Origin: Clostridia bacterium
GTDB taxonomy: Bacteria; Bacillota_A; Clostridia; Christensenellales; Aristaeellaceae
Assembly (NCBI GenBank): GCA_017397695.1
Contig: JAFQIF010000117.1
Span: forward strand, 1 to 23,044
Reading direction: 5' to 3'
DNA: 23,044 bases
Shown here: piece after piece, positions 14,896 to 22,366 of the stretch
Layout of the letters: each line of letters opens with the position of its first letter
Numbering within the stretch: the stretch's first letter is position 1
The notes under the pieces: generated by a model
Seen by the model: the letters and a program-made list of their open reading frames with translations, nothing else
Databases searched by the model: none
Told to the model about the DNA's origin: nothing
Made by a program: the position numbers and the translations under genes

Positions 14896-16092
14896 ATGAA
14901 GATTCTGGTTATCAACGCTGGCTCTTCTTCTCTGAAGTTCCAGCTGATCGACATGGACGATGAGTCCGTCAAGGCGAAGGGCCTTGTCGAGCGCATCGGC
15001 ATCGAGGGCACCCACTTCAAGCAGACCGTTGCCGAGGGCAACAAGGTCATCGAGTTCACCCGCAATATGGCCGACCACACCGAGGCCATCGCTGCTGTTC
15101 TCGAGGCGCTGACCGATAAGGAGAACGGTGCGATCGAGTCCCTGGACGAGATCGGCGCCTGCGGCCACCGCGTGCTCCACGGCGGCGAGACCTTCAAGGC
15201 CTCCGCGCTGGTTACTGAAGAGAGCATGAAGGCGATCGAAGAGCTCGTGCCGCTCGGACCGCTGCATCAGCCGCCGAACATCGCGGGCATCAAGGCCTGC
15301 CAGGCGGTTATGCCGGGCAAGCCGAACGTCGCTGTCTTCGACACTGCGTTCCATCAGACCATGCCGCCCAAGGCGTTCCTCTATGCCATTCCGTATGAGT
15401 ACTATAAGAACCTGAAGGTTCGCCGCTATGGCTTCCATGGCACCTCCCATCGCTTCATCGCCGGCGAGACCCCGAAGTATCTGGGCAAGAATCCGGAAGA
15501 CTGCAAGTTCATCATCTGCCACCTGGGCAACGGCTCTTCCCTGAGCGCGATCGTGGGCGGCAAGGTTGTCGATACCTCCATGGGCCTCACTCCGCTTGAG
15601 GGTATCGTGATGGGCACCCGCTCCGGCGACCTGGATCCGGCCGTCCTCGAGTACATCATGGACAACACCGGCATGGATATCCATCAGATGCTCAACACCC
15701 TGAACAAGAAGTCCGGCTATGCTGGCCTGTCCGTGTCCTCCGACATGCGCGACGTTAAGGCCGCTGCTGCCGCGGGCGATGCGCAGGCGCAGACCGCTGT
15801 GGACATCTGGACCTACCGCCTGCAGAAGTACATCGGCTCCTACATGGCCGCTGTGCAGGGCGCGGACGCCATCGTCTTCACCGCCGGCATCGGCGAGAAC
15901 GACACCGAGGCGATCGCCAAGGTTATCGAGGGCTTCGAGTGGATGGGCATCAAGATTGATCCGGCCAAGAACGTCCGTGGCTGCTGCGGCGTCATCTCCA
16001 CCGATGACTCCACGGTCAAGGTTCTGCGCATCCCGACCAACGAGGAGCTGCCGATTGCCCGTGATACGCTGGAAATTGTTTCCAACCTGTAA
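14896..16092 (+). CDS. ackA: Acetate kinase
   Basis: A 398-aa acetate kinase of standard length. It interconverts acetyl phosphate plus ADP with acetate plus ATP, the ATP-yielding last step of fermentative acetate formation. Both family signatures are present: VINAGSSSLKF at residues 5-15 and RRYGFHGTSHRFIAGE further in, along with CHLGNGSSLSAIVGGKVVDTSMG and FTAGIGEND near the C-terminus. The ATG at 14896 follows GGAGGT with 8-nt spacing. Codon use is more biased to C-ending codons than in many neighbours, consistent with high expression. The usual partner pta is not in the window. No terminator separates it from the yceD promoter 10 nt after its stop, so some read-through into yceD-rpmF is expected. 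Confidence 0.97.
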   Translation: MKILVINAGSSSLKFQLIDMDDESVKAKGLVERIGIEGTHFKQTVAEGNKVIEFTRNMADHTEAIAAVLEALTDKENGAIESLDEIGACGHRVLHGGETFKASALVTEESMKAIEELVPLGPLHQPPNIAGIKACQAVMPGKPNVAVFDTAFHQTMPPKAFLYAIPYEYYKNLKVRRYGFHGTSHRFIAGETPKYLGKNPEDCKFIICHLGNGSSLSAIVGGKVVDTSMGLTPLEGIVMGTRSGDLDPAVLEYIMDNTGMDIHQMLNTLNKKSGYAGLSVSSDMRDVKAAAAAGDAQAQTAVDIWTYRLQKYIGSYMAAVQGADAIVFTAGIGENDTEAIAKVIEGFEWMGIKIDPAKNVRGCCGVISTDDSTVKVLRIPTNEELPIARDTLEIVSNL

Positions 16093-16101
16093 TATTTACG
16101 C

Positions 16102-16130
16102 TTGACAACCGGAAGGTTTGTGCGTATAAT
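16102..16130 (+). promoter_or_regulatory. yceD-rpmF promoter (perfect consensus)
   Basis: TTGACA (16102-16107), exactly 17 nt, then TATAAT (16125-16130): a full consensus sigma-70/sigma-A promoter starting 10 nt past the ackA stop. It should be very strong, fitting a ribosomal-protein gene. Confidence 0.92.
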
Positions 16131-16158
16131 ATGGAACGGTCAACTTTGAGGTGAAATG

Positions 16159-16689
16159 ATGAAGCTGGATATCACCAAGGGCATCCAAAAGAAGGGCGTC
16201 GATGTGGCGTTTGAACTTGAAGATGTCTGGGGCGAGGATCATTGGAACGGCGATACGATTGCGTATGTCCGCCCGGTTTCCCTTTCCGGCACGTATATGC
16301 TCGCCGATGAGACCGTCATTGTGCGCGGCATTGCCCGCGCTGTGATCCAGTCCCCCTGCGCCCGCTGCCTGAAACCCACCCAGACGCCTGTCGAGGCGGA
16401 GTTTGAGGAGGCCTTTATCCGCGATAAGGGCGAATACAGCGAGGAACGCGAGGAGGACGACGATCAATATATGTATTCGGGCCATGTGCTCGAGCTGGAC
16501 GAGGCAGTGCGTACTGTGCTGCTGCTTGAAATGCCCTCGCGCGTGCTCTGCAAGGAGGACTGCCGCGGGCTGTGCGACCAGTGCGGCGCTGACCTGAACA
16601 TCAATGAGTGTTCGTGCCAGAAGGATCTGACCCACAGAAATCCTTTTTCGGCATTAGCATCTTTGCTGAATGAGGATGAGGAGGTGTAA
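16159..16689 (+). CDS. yceD: YceD/DUF177 family protein
   Basis: A 176-aa protein of the YceD (DUF177) family, almost always encoded directly before rpmF, as here. In plants and E. coli, family members are linked to 23S rRNA accumulation, so a role in large-subunit maturation is likely. Visible features are the CARCLKPTQTPVEAEFEEAFI block and the C-terminal cysteine cluster (CKEDCRGLCDQCGADLNINECSC region), a probable metal site. The ATG at 16159 fits the GAGGTG site better than the ATG three bases earlier, which lies only 2 nt from it. rpmF starts 3 nt after its stop. Confidence 0.92.
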   Translation: MKLDITKGIQKKGVDVAFELEDVWGEDHWNGDTIAYVRPVSLSGTYMLADETVIVRGIARAVIQSPCARCLKPTQTPVEAEFEEAFIRDKGEYSEEREEDDDQYMYSGHVLELDEAVRTVLLLEMPSRVLCKEDCRGLCDQCGADLNINECSCQKDLTHRNPFSALASLLNEDEEV

Positions 16690-16692
16690 ACA

Positions 16693-16890
16693 ATGGCTTG
16701 TCCGAAGGGAAAAATCTCTAAGTCTCGCGGCCGTATGCGCCGTGCGAATTGGAAGCTGTCTGCGCCCGGTATCGTCAAGTGCCCGCGCTGCCAGCAGATG
16801 AAGCTCGCTCACCGTGTCTGCAAGCACTGCGGTTACTATGACGGTAAGCAGGTCATCAACATGGAAGCCGAAGCCGCTTCCGCGAACTAA
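16693..16890 (+). CDS. rpmF: Ribosomal protein bL32
   Basis: A 65-aa bL32, a large-subunit ribosomal protein. The N-terminus MACPKGKISKSRGRMRRANWKL is typical (family: A.PK.K.SKSR...RR..WKL), and four cysteines (C30, C33, C43, C46) form the zinc ribbon of the C+ form. C3 replaces the more usual Val at the third position. It is translationally coupled to yceD, whose stop lies 3 nt upstream with GAGGTG inside the yceD end. The unit is closed by the terminator at 16908. Confidence 0.97.
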   Translation: MACPKGKISKSRGRMRRANWKLSAPGIVKCPRCQQMKLAHRVCKHCGYYDGKQVINMEAEAASAN

Positions 16891-16907
16891 TTCAAAAGTT
16901 CAAACTC

Positions 16908-16938
16908 GCCCGACTGACGTACGCAGTCGGGCATTTTT
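16908..16938 (+). terminator. yceD-rpmF intrinsic terminator
   Basis: A perfect 9-bp stem GCCCGACTG / CAGTCGGGC with a 7-nt loop, followed by A and six T, 18 nt after the rpmF stop. Confidence 0.92.
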
Positions 16939-16953
16939 TGTTGCATTTTTGGC

Positions 16954-16983
16954 TTTACAAGCGAAGGGAATTCCCTCTATAAT
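16954..16983 (+). promoter_or_regulatory. Promoter of the MFS gene with palindromic spacer
   Basis: TTTACA (16954-16959), an 18-nt spacer and TATAAT (16978-16983). The spacer holds the perfect 12-bp palindrome AGGGAATTCCCT (16965-16976), well placed for a repressor or a MerR-type activator acting on a long spacer. Confidence 0.7.
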
Positions 16984-17010
16984 CAGGGCAATTCAATTGC
17001 GAAAGAGAGA

Positions 17011-18183
17011 ATGGATATGGTAACAACCGCACTGCTTGTGATCATCTATCTGTCCTTTATCAGCCTCGGTCTGCCGGATTCGCTGCTGGGCAGCGCCTGG
17101 CCGACGATGGTTACGGATCTATCTGCGCCTCTGTGGGGCGCAGGCCTGATTTCCATGACAGTCTCCCTGTGCACGATCATTTCCTCCGTCAACAGCTCTC
17201 GTCTGATCCGCCGCTTTGGCACGGGCAGACTTGTGGCCTTCTCCGGCCTGCTGACGGCGACCGCGCTGATGGGCATGTCCTTTGCGCCCGGTTATTTTTT
17301 TCTGCTTTTGCTGGGCATCCCGCTGGGGCTGGGCGCCGGCGCGGTGGATGCGGCGATCAATAACTACGTCGCCCTGCACTGCGAGGCCAAGCACATGAAC
17401 TGGCTGCATTGCTTCTGGGGCCTGGGCACGGTAATCAGCCCGTATGTGATGAGCGCGGCGCTTTCCATGGGCATGACATGGACGGCGGGCTATCGCGGCG
17501 TGAGCGCGATGCAGTATGTGCTGGCGATTGTGCTGCTGATGACGCTGAACCTGTGGGGCGGCGAAAAGGCGAAGGAAGAGGAACGCAGCGCAAAGGTGCT
17601 TTCTGTCCCTCAGGTGCTTGCGCTGCCGGGTGCGAAGCAGGGGCTGCTGAATTTCACCTGCTATTGTGCGGTGGAATCCACATTTATCCTCTGGAGCGCT
17701 ACCTATCTGGTGATGGCGCGCGGGATGGATGCGGCGTCGGCGGCGTCCATGGGCGGCCTGTTCTTTATCGGCATGACGATCGGCCGCGGCGTATCGGGCT
17801 TTATTGCGATGAGGCTGAGCCCGAAGCAGATGGTGCGGCTGGGCCAGGTGATGATGGTACTGGGCTGCCTGCTGCTGTTCGTGCCGGGACAGAGCATTGC
17901 GGTTTTCGGCCTGCTGTTTATGGGCCTTGGCTGCGCGCCGGTGTATCCCAACATTGTGCAGGACACGCCGCGCAACTATGGCGCGGAGAATTCTCAGGCG
18001 GTCATCGGCGTGCAGATGGCCTTTGCCTATATCGGCTCGCTGACAATGCCCACGGTGTTCGGCTGGCTGGCCGAGGCGGTGGGCTATGGCGCGCTGCCGA
18101 CGTTCTCGCTGGTGCTCACGGCGGCGATGATTCTGCTGTTCAACAGCCAGCAGCAGATTGTTGATCGCAGAAACGCAGAATAA
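17011..18183 (+). CDS. Major facilitator superfamily transporter
   Basis: A 390-aa polytopic membrane protein with about 12 helices in two halves. The LGLPDSLLGSAWPTM opening after the first helix, the basic loop SSRLIRRFGTGRLVAFSG (loop 2-3) and a matching FIAMRLSPKQMVRLGQ loop in the second half are MFS features. GLGAGAVDAAINNYVALH and WLHCFWGLGTVISPYVM resemble the sugar (fucose/glucose permease, FucP-like) and YfkF/YbjJ-like branches. Substrate cannot be stated. The ribosome binding site is weak (purine-rich GAAAGAGAGA just before ATG 17011); ATG 17017 is an alternative start. It is a single-gene transcript from its own promoter, ending at the shared terminator. Confidence 0.88.
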   Translation: MDMVTTALLVIIYLSFISLGLPDSLLGSAWPTMVTDLSAPLWGAGLISMTVSLCTIISSVNSSRLIRRFGTGRLVAFSGLLTATALMGMSFAPGYFFLLLLGIPLGLGAGAVDAAINNYVALHCEAKHMNWLHCFWGLGTVISPYVMSAALSMGMTWTAGYRGVSAMQYVLAIVLLMTLNLWGGEKAKEEERSAKVLSVPQVLALPGAKQGLLNFTCYCAVESTFILWSATYLVMARGMDAASAASMGGLFFIGMTIGRGVSGFIAMRLSPKQMVRLGQVMMVLGCLLLFVPGQSIAVFGLLFMGLGCAPVYPNIVQDTPRNYGAENSQAVIGVQMAFAYIGSLTMPTVFGWLAEAVGYGALPTFSLVLTAAMILLFNSQQQIVDRRNAE

Positions 18184-18192
18184 GCAAAGCAA

Positions 18193-18225
18193 AACGGAGA
18201 CGGCTTGATGCTGTCTCCGTTTATT
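18193..18225. terminator. Bidirectional terminator between MFS and IMPase genes
   Basis: Stem AACGGAGAC / GTCTCCGTT, extended by three further pairs (one G-U) around a 5-nt loop, with T-rich tails on both strands. It lies between convergent genes ending at 18183 and 18256. Confidence 0.85.
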
Positions 18226-18255
18226 CATACCGAACCTGACTTGACAGTACAAAGC

Positions 18256-19035
18256 TTACACGCTTTGAATCAGATTAAGCGCTTTTTCGGCGCACACGGC
18301 GTTGGCGGCCAGAATGCCGCGGGAGCAATCGAAGCGAATTTCGCCGTCCTCAAAGGGCATCAGCAGCCTGCCGCCCGCCTCGGTGACCAGCAGCGCGCCG
18401 GCGGCAAAGTCCCACGGCTTGAGGGTGATCTCAAAGAACACGTCCTGCCGTCCGCAGGCGATATACGCCAGATCCAGCGCAGCGGAGCCGCTGCGGCGAA
18501 TGTCAGCGGTACTCAGCAGGAAGCCAAGCGCCAGCTTCATGCTGCGCTCTGCCAGCGCCGGATGATAGGGCGATGTGCCAAAGCACACCAGCGCTCGCTC
18601 AAACGGATGCGCAGAGACAGAGATTTTCTCGCCGTTGAGCGTTGCGCCGCCGCCTTTTGTTGCGAAGAACAGCTCGTCTGTATATGGCTGATAGACAGCG
18701 GCGAGCACGGGCTGCTTGCCTTCCAGCAGCGCGATGGATACGGCGGACTGGCGGTAATTGTGAATGAGGTTGCAGGTGCCGTCCACAGGGTCGATGACCC
18801 ATGTCGGCGCATCGGTCAGCGCGTCGTTTTCCTGCTCCTCGCCGATGAAGCAGGAGCTGGGCAGAAGCTCAGCGAGCGCCCCGGCCAGATAATCCTGCAC
18901 GGCGCAGTCGACGTCGGTGACAAAATTTCCGTGGCCCTCCTTCTCTTCGACATGGAATTCGCCGAAGCTCAGGATGATGCGGCCGGCTTCGCGGGCGATA
19001 CGGGAAACACCTTCCCGAAGGGAATCATATTTCAT
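18256..19035 (-). CDS. Inositol monophosphatase family protein
   Basis: A 259-aa member of the metal-dependent IMPase/FBPase/CysQ superfamily. Metal-site motifs are intact: GEEQ (E66/E67), WVIDPVDGTCNLIH with D82-P-V-D85-G-T87, and the C-terminal WDFAAGALLVTEAGG (D209). These enzymes remove phosphate from inositol-1-phosphate, PAP or fructose-1,6-bisphosphate; the substrate is not readable from sequence. ATG 19035 is chosen because the AAAGG site lies at good spacing; a GTG three codons earlier overlaps that site. It follows the nicotinamidase-like gene on the same strand after about 100 nt holding a repeat copy, so they may share a transcript. Confidence 0.9.
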   Translation of the reverse strand: MKYDSLREGVSRIAREAGRIILSFGEFHVEEKEGHGNFVTDVDCAVQDYLAGALAELLPSSCFIGEEQENDALTDAPTWVIDPVDGTCNLIHNYRQSAVSIALLEGKQPVLAAVYQPYTDELFFATKGGGATLNGEKISVSAHPFERALVCFGTSPYHPALAERSMKLALGFLLSTADIRRSGSAALDLAYIACGRQDVFFEITLKPWDFAAGALLVTEAGGRLLMPFEDGEIRFDCSRGILAANAVCAEKALNLIQSV

Positions 19036-19091
19036 GGCATTCACCTTTGCTTTTGAAGACTCTAATTATTCTCAGAAAAATGGTCTGTACG

Positions 19092-19129
19092 CGCGAAGCG
19101 AAGAAGGGGTTTGGGCGGCAGCCCAACGT
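19092..19129 (+). repeat. Dispersed intergenic repeat, copy C
   Basis: CGCGAAGCGAA (19092-19102), then GAAGGGGT and the hairpin TTGGGC-ggca-GCCCAACGT (19111-19129). It sits in the gap between two minus-strand genes, 6 nt beyond the stop of the hydrolase gene. It has the same order of parts as copies A and B. Confidence 0.75.
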
Positions 19130-19134
19130 ATCCA

Positions 19135-19683
19135 TTACAAAACGGTGATCTGGCAGGAGCGCATGGTTTCCAGCGCTGCCTCGTGCTTCTGGGGCGTCAC
19201 GCCTGCGCAGAGGGCGCTGTCGACGATCAGATCAGCCTCCGGCAGCGCGGCTTTGATCAGCAGCGCATTGGAGACGACACAGATATCCGTGCATACGCCG
19301 CACAGCTCCACGGTCATGCCCTTGCCGTTTATGCAGCCCTTCGCTCCGGCGGCTGCGGCGACATGATGCGAAAGCGCGGTGGAGCCAAAGGTCGGCTTTT
19401 CAAAGGAGATCATGCCGCGAGCGCATTCTTTGGCGATTTCGCTCTCCAGCGCCCAGCCCTCGCTGCCGCGGATGCAGTGCGCAACGGGCAGGAAGCGGCC
19501 TTCGCGGGTTTCCATATAATCGGTATCGTGGGTATCGAGCGTGAAGATTACCTGTGTGCCCTCTTCCTTCGCGCGGCGGATGCGCGCGCTTACGGCGGGC
19601 ACGATGGCGCGTGCTTCGGCGCTGCCAAGGCTGCCGGAGACGAAGTCGCGCTGCATATCCACAACAATCAGCATATCGATCAT
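19135..19683 (-). CDS. Isochorismatase-family cysteine hydrolase, nicotinamidase-like
   Basis: A 182-aa cysteine hydrolase of the isochorismatase-like fold. The catalytic triad is visible: D9 in VVDMQRDF, K96 in FEKPTFGS and C135 in GVCTDICV. FTLDTHDTDY (D50, H52) with PVAHC (H69) lies in the region where nicotinamidases bind metal. The family includes nicotinamidase PncA (nicotinamide to nicotinate, NAD salvage) and other amidases; nicotinamidase is the best guess. ATG 19683 is selected because AGGAG lies 8-9 nt upstream; the ATG two codons earlier is too close. It is divergent from the MATE gene. No confident promoter was found upstream. Confidence 0.88.
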   Translation of the reverse strand: MIDMLIVVDMQRDFVSGSLGSAEARAIVPAVSARIRRAKEEGTQVIFTLDTHDTDYMETREGRFLPVAHCIRGSEGWALESEIAKECARGMISFEKPTFGSTALSHHVAAAAGAKGCINGKGMTVELCGVCTDICVVSNALLIKAALPEADLIVDSALCAGVTPQKHEAALETMRSCQITVL

Positions 19684-19766
19684 GAACATCACTCCTGAAT
19701 TGACATAAAGATGAAAAGATATTTCTGCACCGGAGAGAGAAATCCTGCCCGGACGATGCGCGGCGG

Positions 19767-19795
19767 TTGACTTTCGGGAAACGCAATGGTACAAT
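19767..19795 (+). promoter_or_regulatory. MATE gene promoter
   Basis: TTGACT (19767-19772), a 17-nt spacer and TACAAT (19790-19795), five of six matches in each box. The predicted start near 19802 gives an approximately 100-nt leader. Confidence 0.75.
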
Positions 19796-19832
19796 CTGAG
19801 TGTTCATCGGAGGGTTTGAAAAGGTTTTTTCA

Positions 19833-19883
19833 GGCTGGATAAGATGCCGGAGCGCAGGCTTCGCGTTTTATCCGGCCTTTTTT
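19833..19883 (+). promoter_or_regulatory. Terminator-like hairpin in the MATE leader (candidate attenuator)
   Basis: A 10-bp stem, GGCTGGATAA (19833-19842) with TTATCCGGCC (19868-19877) including one G-U pair, is extended inward by about five weaker pairs and followed by six T (19878-19883). It ends about 18 nt before the start codon. A smaller hairpin (TGAAAA-ggtt-TTTTCA, 19817-19832) precedes it. Together they look like a regulated terminator, but no known riboswitch class was recognised. Confidence 0.6.
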
Positions 19884-19901
19884 GGTAAGGAGAGAAGCGC
19901 G

Positions 19902-21248
19902 ATGGAAAAGACGAAGAATTTCACGGAAGGCCGGATCCTTGCGCCGCTGATCGGCTTTGCGCTGCCCGTGCTGTTGGCACTGTTTCTGCAGTCGATGTAT
20001 GGCGCGGTCGATCTGCTGATTGTGGGCCAGTATGCTCAAACGACGGATGTATCCGCCGTGGCCACGGGCAGCCAGGTGATGCACAGCGTGACGACGGTGC
20101 TGGTGGGCATGGCGATGGGTATCACGGTGCTGCTGGGTCAGAAGATCGGCGAGGGCAGCGCAAAGCAGGCGGGCCGGGTGATCGGCACGGGCGTGAGCCT
20201 GTTTACGGCGCTGGCGCTGGTGCTCACGGCGGTGCTGGTGGGGCTGGCGGAGCCGCTCTCGAAGCTGATGCAGGCCCCGGCTGATGCGCTGGCAGCGACG
20301 ACGGACTATGTGCGCATCTGTTCGGCCGGAACGGTATTCATCATTGCCTTCAACGTGCTGGGCAGTGTGTTCCGCGGTATCGGGGATTCCAAAATGCCGC
20401 TGATCACGGTGGCAATCGCCTGCGTGGTCAATATCCTGGGCGATCTGCTGCTGGTAGCGGGCTTACATATGGGCGCTGCGGGTGCGGCGCTGGCGACGAT
20501 CGGCGCACAGGCGGTCAGCGTGGCGCTGTCGCTTCTGATCATCAGCAGGAAGAAGCTGCCGTTTGAATTTACCCGGACGGACCTTCGCCTCAATCGCCCG
20601 ATCGCAGCGAACATTCTGAAGATCGGCACGCCGATGGCGCTGCAGGATCTGCTGGTGAGCATCTCGTTCCTGGTGGTGCTGGCGATCGTCAATTCGCTGG
20701 GCCTGATTCAGTCGGCCGGCGTGGGTGTGGCCGAAAAGCTGTGCGGCTTCATCATGCTCATCCCTTCGGCGTATATGCAGTCTATGAGCGCGTTTGTCGC
20801 GCAGAATATTGGCGCAGGCAAGCCGCAGCGCGCGCGCCGCGCACTGCTGTGCGGTATCTCCACATCGCTGCTGGTGAGCGTGTTTATCAGCTATTTCTCG
20901 TTCTTCCATGGCGATGTGCTCGCAGGCATATTCGCCAAGGACGCCGAGGTGATCGCGGCGGCGGCGGATTACCTGCGTGCGTATGCGGTCGACTGCCTGC
21001 TCACGTCGTTCCTGTTCTGTTTTATCGGCTATTTCAGCGGCATGGGCAGAACGGTGTTCGTGATGTCGCAGGGTTTGGTCGGTGCGTTCCTGGTACGTAT
21101 TCCTGTGTCGTTTGCCATGAGCCGGATCGCGGGTGTGTCGCTTTTTGCTATCGGCCTGGCAACGCCGGCCTCCACGATCGTGCAGATCGCGCTGTGCGCG
21201 TGGTACATGGCGCGCTGCCTGAAGCAGGAACGGATGATCCGAGCATAA
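19902..21248 (+). CDS. MATE family efflux transporter
   Basis: A 448-aa protein with 12 predicted helices in two repeats, the usual MATE size. These antiporters export drugs or metabolites using Na+ or H+ gradients. Typical segments include ILAPLIGFALPVLLALFLQSMYGAVDLLIVG at the start (family: P.ll..l.q.lY...D...vG), VFRGIGDSKMPL in the first half, and MSAFVAQNIGAGKPQRARRAL in the second. ATG 19902 is preferred because AAGGAGAG lies upstream at normal spacing; the open frame reaching back to 19800 runs through the leader hairpin and lacks a ribosome binding site. Substrate unknown. Confidence 0.93.
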   Translation: MEKTKNFTEGRILAPLIGFALPVLLALFLQSMYGAVDLLIVGQYAQTTDVSAVATGSQVMHSVTTVLVGMAMGITVLLGQKIGEGSAKQAGRVIGTGVSLFTALALVLTAVLVGLAEPLSKLMQAPADALAATTDYVRICSAGTVFIIAFNVLGSVFRGIGDSKMPLITVAIACVVNILGDLLLVAGLHMGAAGAALATIGAQAVSVALSLLIISRKKLPFEFTRTDLRLNRPIAANILKIGTPMALQDLLVSISFLVVLAIVNSLGLIQSAGVGVAEKLCGFIMLIPSAYMQSMSAFVAQNIGAGKPQRARRALLCGISTSLLVSVFISYFSFFHGDVLAGIFAKDAEVIAAAADYLRAYAVDCLLTSFLFCFIGYFSGMGRTVFVMSQGLVGAFLVRIPVSFAMSRIAGVSLFAIGLATPASTIVQIALCAWYMARCLKQERMIRA

Positions 21249-21251
21249 TCA

Positions 21252-21292
21252 AAGCAAACGGGCGCCCGAGACTTTCATCGGGCGCCTTGCTT
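21252..21292. terminator. Terminator-like hairpin between MATE and ygbA-like genes
   Basis: A perfect 9-bp GC-rich stem GGCGCCCGA / TCGGGCGCC (21261-21286) with an 8-nt loop, flanked by AAGCAA and TTGCTT that can extend it. T-tracts are poor on both strands but slightly better on the minus strand (CGTTTGCTTTG). Confidence 0.65.
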
Positions 21293-21305
21293 GTAGGATA
21301 ATTGC

Positions 21306-21641
21306 TCAGGGTTGTCTGCGCTTTTCGGCAGCGCTTTCGATCAGATGCCGGATGGCGAGCAGGGGATGAACGGTGAGCATCCTTGGGCCGGAGAAGCGCA
21401 TGACCGCTTTGATCTGCGCGCGCATATTCGGCTGATAGCAGTGCGTTTTGCAGCTGGAGCAGAACGTCTTGTTTTCCATATAGGGGCATTTGTCGCTGCG
21501 TTTATGCGCGTAGGCGAGCAGTGCGCTGCACTGCGGACACAGGCGGCCCTTTTTGCTGTTGTGGTTGCGGCGGCAGTACAGCGCAATCATCTCGCCAACG
21601 ATCCGCTTTTCGCGCGTGCGCTTATCGGCAGTGTCAGGCAT
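21306..21641 (-). CDS. YgbA-like nitrous oxide-stimulated promoter family protein
   Basis: A 111-aa Cys-rich protein of the family named after the nitrous oxide-stimulated promoter gene (E. coli YgbA, part of the NsrR nitric oxide response). Recognised segments are LYCRRNHNSKKGRLCPQCSALLAYAHKRSDKCP, the cysteine cluster C52, C61, C64, C68 (FCSSCKTHCY), and the conserved VMRFSGPRMLTVHPLLAIRHLI end. The seven cysteines suggest a metal or iron-sulfur site. The start at 21641 overlaps the end of the Crp/Fnr gene by 8 nt, so the two are translationally coupled and presumably act in the same stress response. Confidence 0.88.
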   Translation of the reverse strand: MPDTADKRTREKRIVGEMIALYCRRNHNSKKGRLCPQCSALLAYAHKRSDKCPYMENKTFCSSCKTHCYQPNMRAQIKAVMRFSGPRMLTVHPLLAIRHLIESAAEKRRQP

Positions 21642-22323
21642 GGCGATTCTCCCTTTCGGGCGGCGTGAGGATTTCAAATTCGTTCTTTTTGAAATCGATC
21701 AGGCCATCCTTTTTCATCTTGCTCAGTTCGGCGGACATGGCGCTGCGCTCCACGCCCAGATAGTCCGCCAGACCCTGCCGGTCAAAGGGAATCACAAAGC
21801 GCTGTGTGTTTGCGCGGCCGCGCTGCGCGTCGAAATAGGCCATCAGCTTGTCGCGTGTGGTGCGCCGGGTGATGATGCTTAGCTTCTGATTGAGCGTGAT
21901 ATTCTTGAGGGCGAGGCTGCGCATCAGATTGGTCACCAGGCGAGAGTGCGCCATACATCCGTTTCGGCAGCCTGTGATCACGCGGGCTTGCTCGAACATC
22001 AGCGCTTCGCAGTCTTCGATCGCCACGACGCTTGCCGGCAGCGCATCGCACCCGGCGCAGGCAAACGATTCTGCAAAGAGCTCACCGGGGCCGACGGCCG
22101 TGATGATGGTGTGATTGCCCTGATGATCTACCTGCATCACCTGCGCCGCGCCTCGAAGCACGACGCCGAAGTGCCGTGCCGATGAGCCTTGATGAAGGAT
22201 GATTCTGCCTCGCTCAAAGAGGATTGCCTGCGCATTCAGGCAGGTAAGCGTTCTGACGACGTCCTCGTCGCTGATATGGTCAAAAAGTGGACTTTGACGA
22301 AGCTCTGGCAAATATTGTCGCAT
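21634..22323 (-). CDS. Crp/Fnr family transcriptional regulator
   Basis: A 229-aa regulator with an N-terminal cyclic-nucleotide-binding-like beta barrel (about 15-115), a dimerisation helix (about 120-150) and a C-terminal winged helix-turn-helix (about 180-212, DRQGLADYLGVERSAMSAELSKM). The effector pocket lacks an obvious cAMP-binding arginine pattern. Cysteines at 89, 92, 105, 119 and 123 (ACAGC, EDC, GCRNGC) could hold a heme, iron-sulfur cluster or NO-responsive thiols; this is inference. Related clostridial regulators sit beside hcp and other nitrosative-stress genes. ATG 22323 follows AGAAGG at suitable spacing. The gene is divergent from nrfA and overlaps the ygbA-like gene, so it is the likely regulator of both. 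Confidence 0.92.
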   Translation of the reverse strand: MRQYLPELRQSPLFDHISDEDVVRTLTCLNAQAILFERGRIILHQGSSARHFGVVLRGAAQVMQVDHQGNHTIITAVGPGELFAESFACAGCDALPASVVAIEDCEALMFEQARVITGCRNGCMAHSRLVTNLMRSLALKNITLNQKLSIITRRTTRDKLMAYFDAQRGRANTQRFVIPFDRQGLADYLGVERSAMSAELSKMKKDGLIDFKKNEFEILTPPERENRHA

Positions 22324-22337
22324 GGCGCACCTTCTCT

Positions 22338-22351
22338 GTTGGAAATCCAAC
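22338..22351. promoter_or_regulatory. Palindrome in the regulator leader, possible operator
   Basis: GTTGGA-AA-TCCAAC: perfect 6-bp arms with a 2-bp centre, 14 nt upstream of the regulator start codon and about 10-20 nt past its predicted transcription start. The position fits autorepression. It is also about 110 nt upstream of nrfA. Confidence 0.5.
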
Positions 22352-22366
22352 GTGTTTGTTGTATTG

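Noticed and set aside
19700..19728. TTGACA at 19700 as a plus-strand promoter
   Set aside because: No acceptable -10 box lies 16-18 nt downstream, and the much better TTGACT-17-TACAAT at 19767 explains the MATE transcript.
19800..19901. N-terminal extension of the MATE protein starting near 19800
   Set aside because: It would start at the predicted transcription start, has no ribosome binding site, and reads through the leader hairpin. The product would lack similarity to MATE N-termini.
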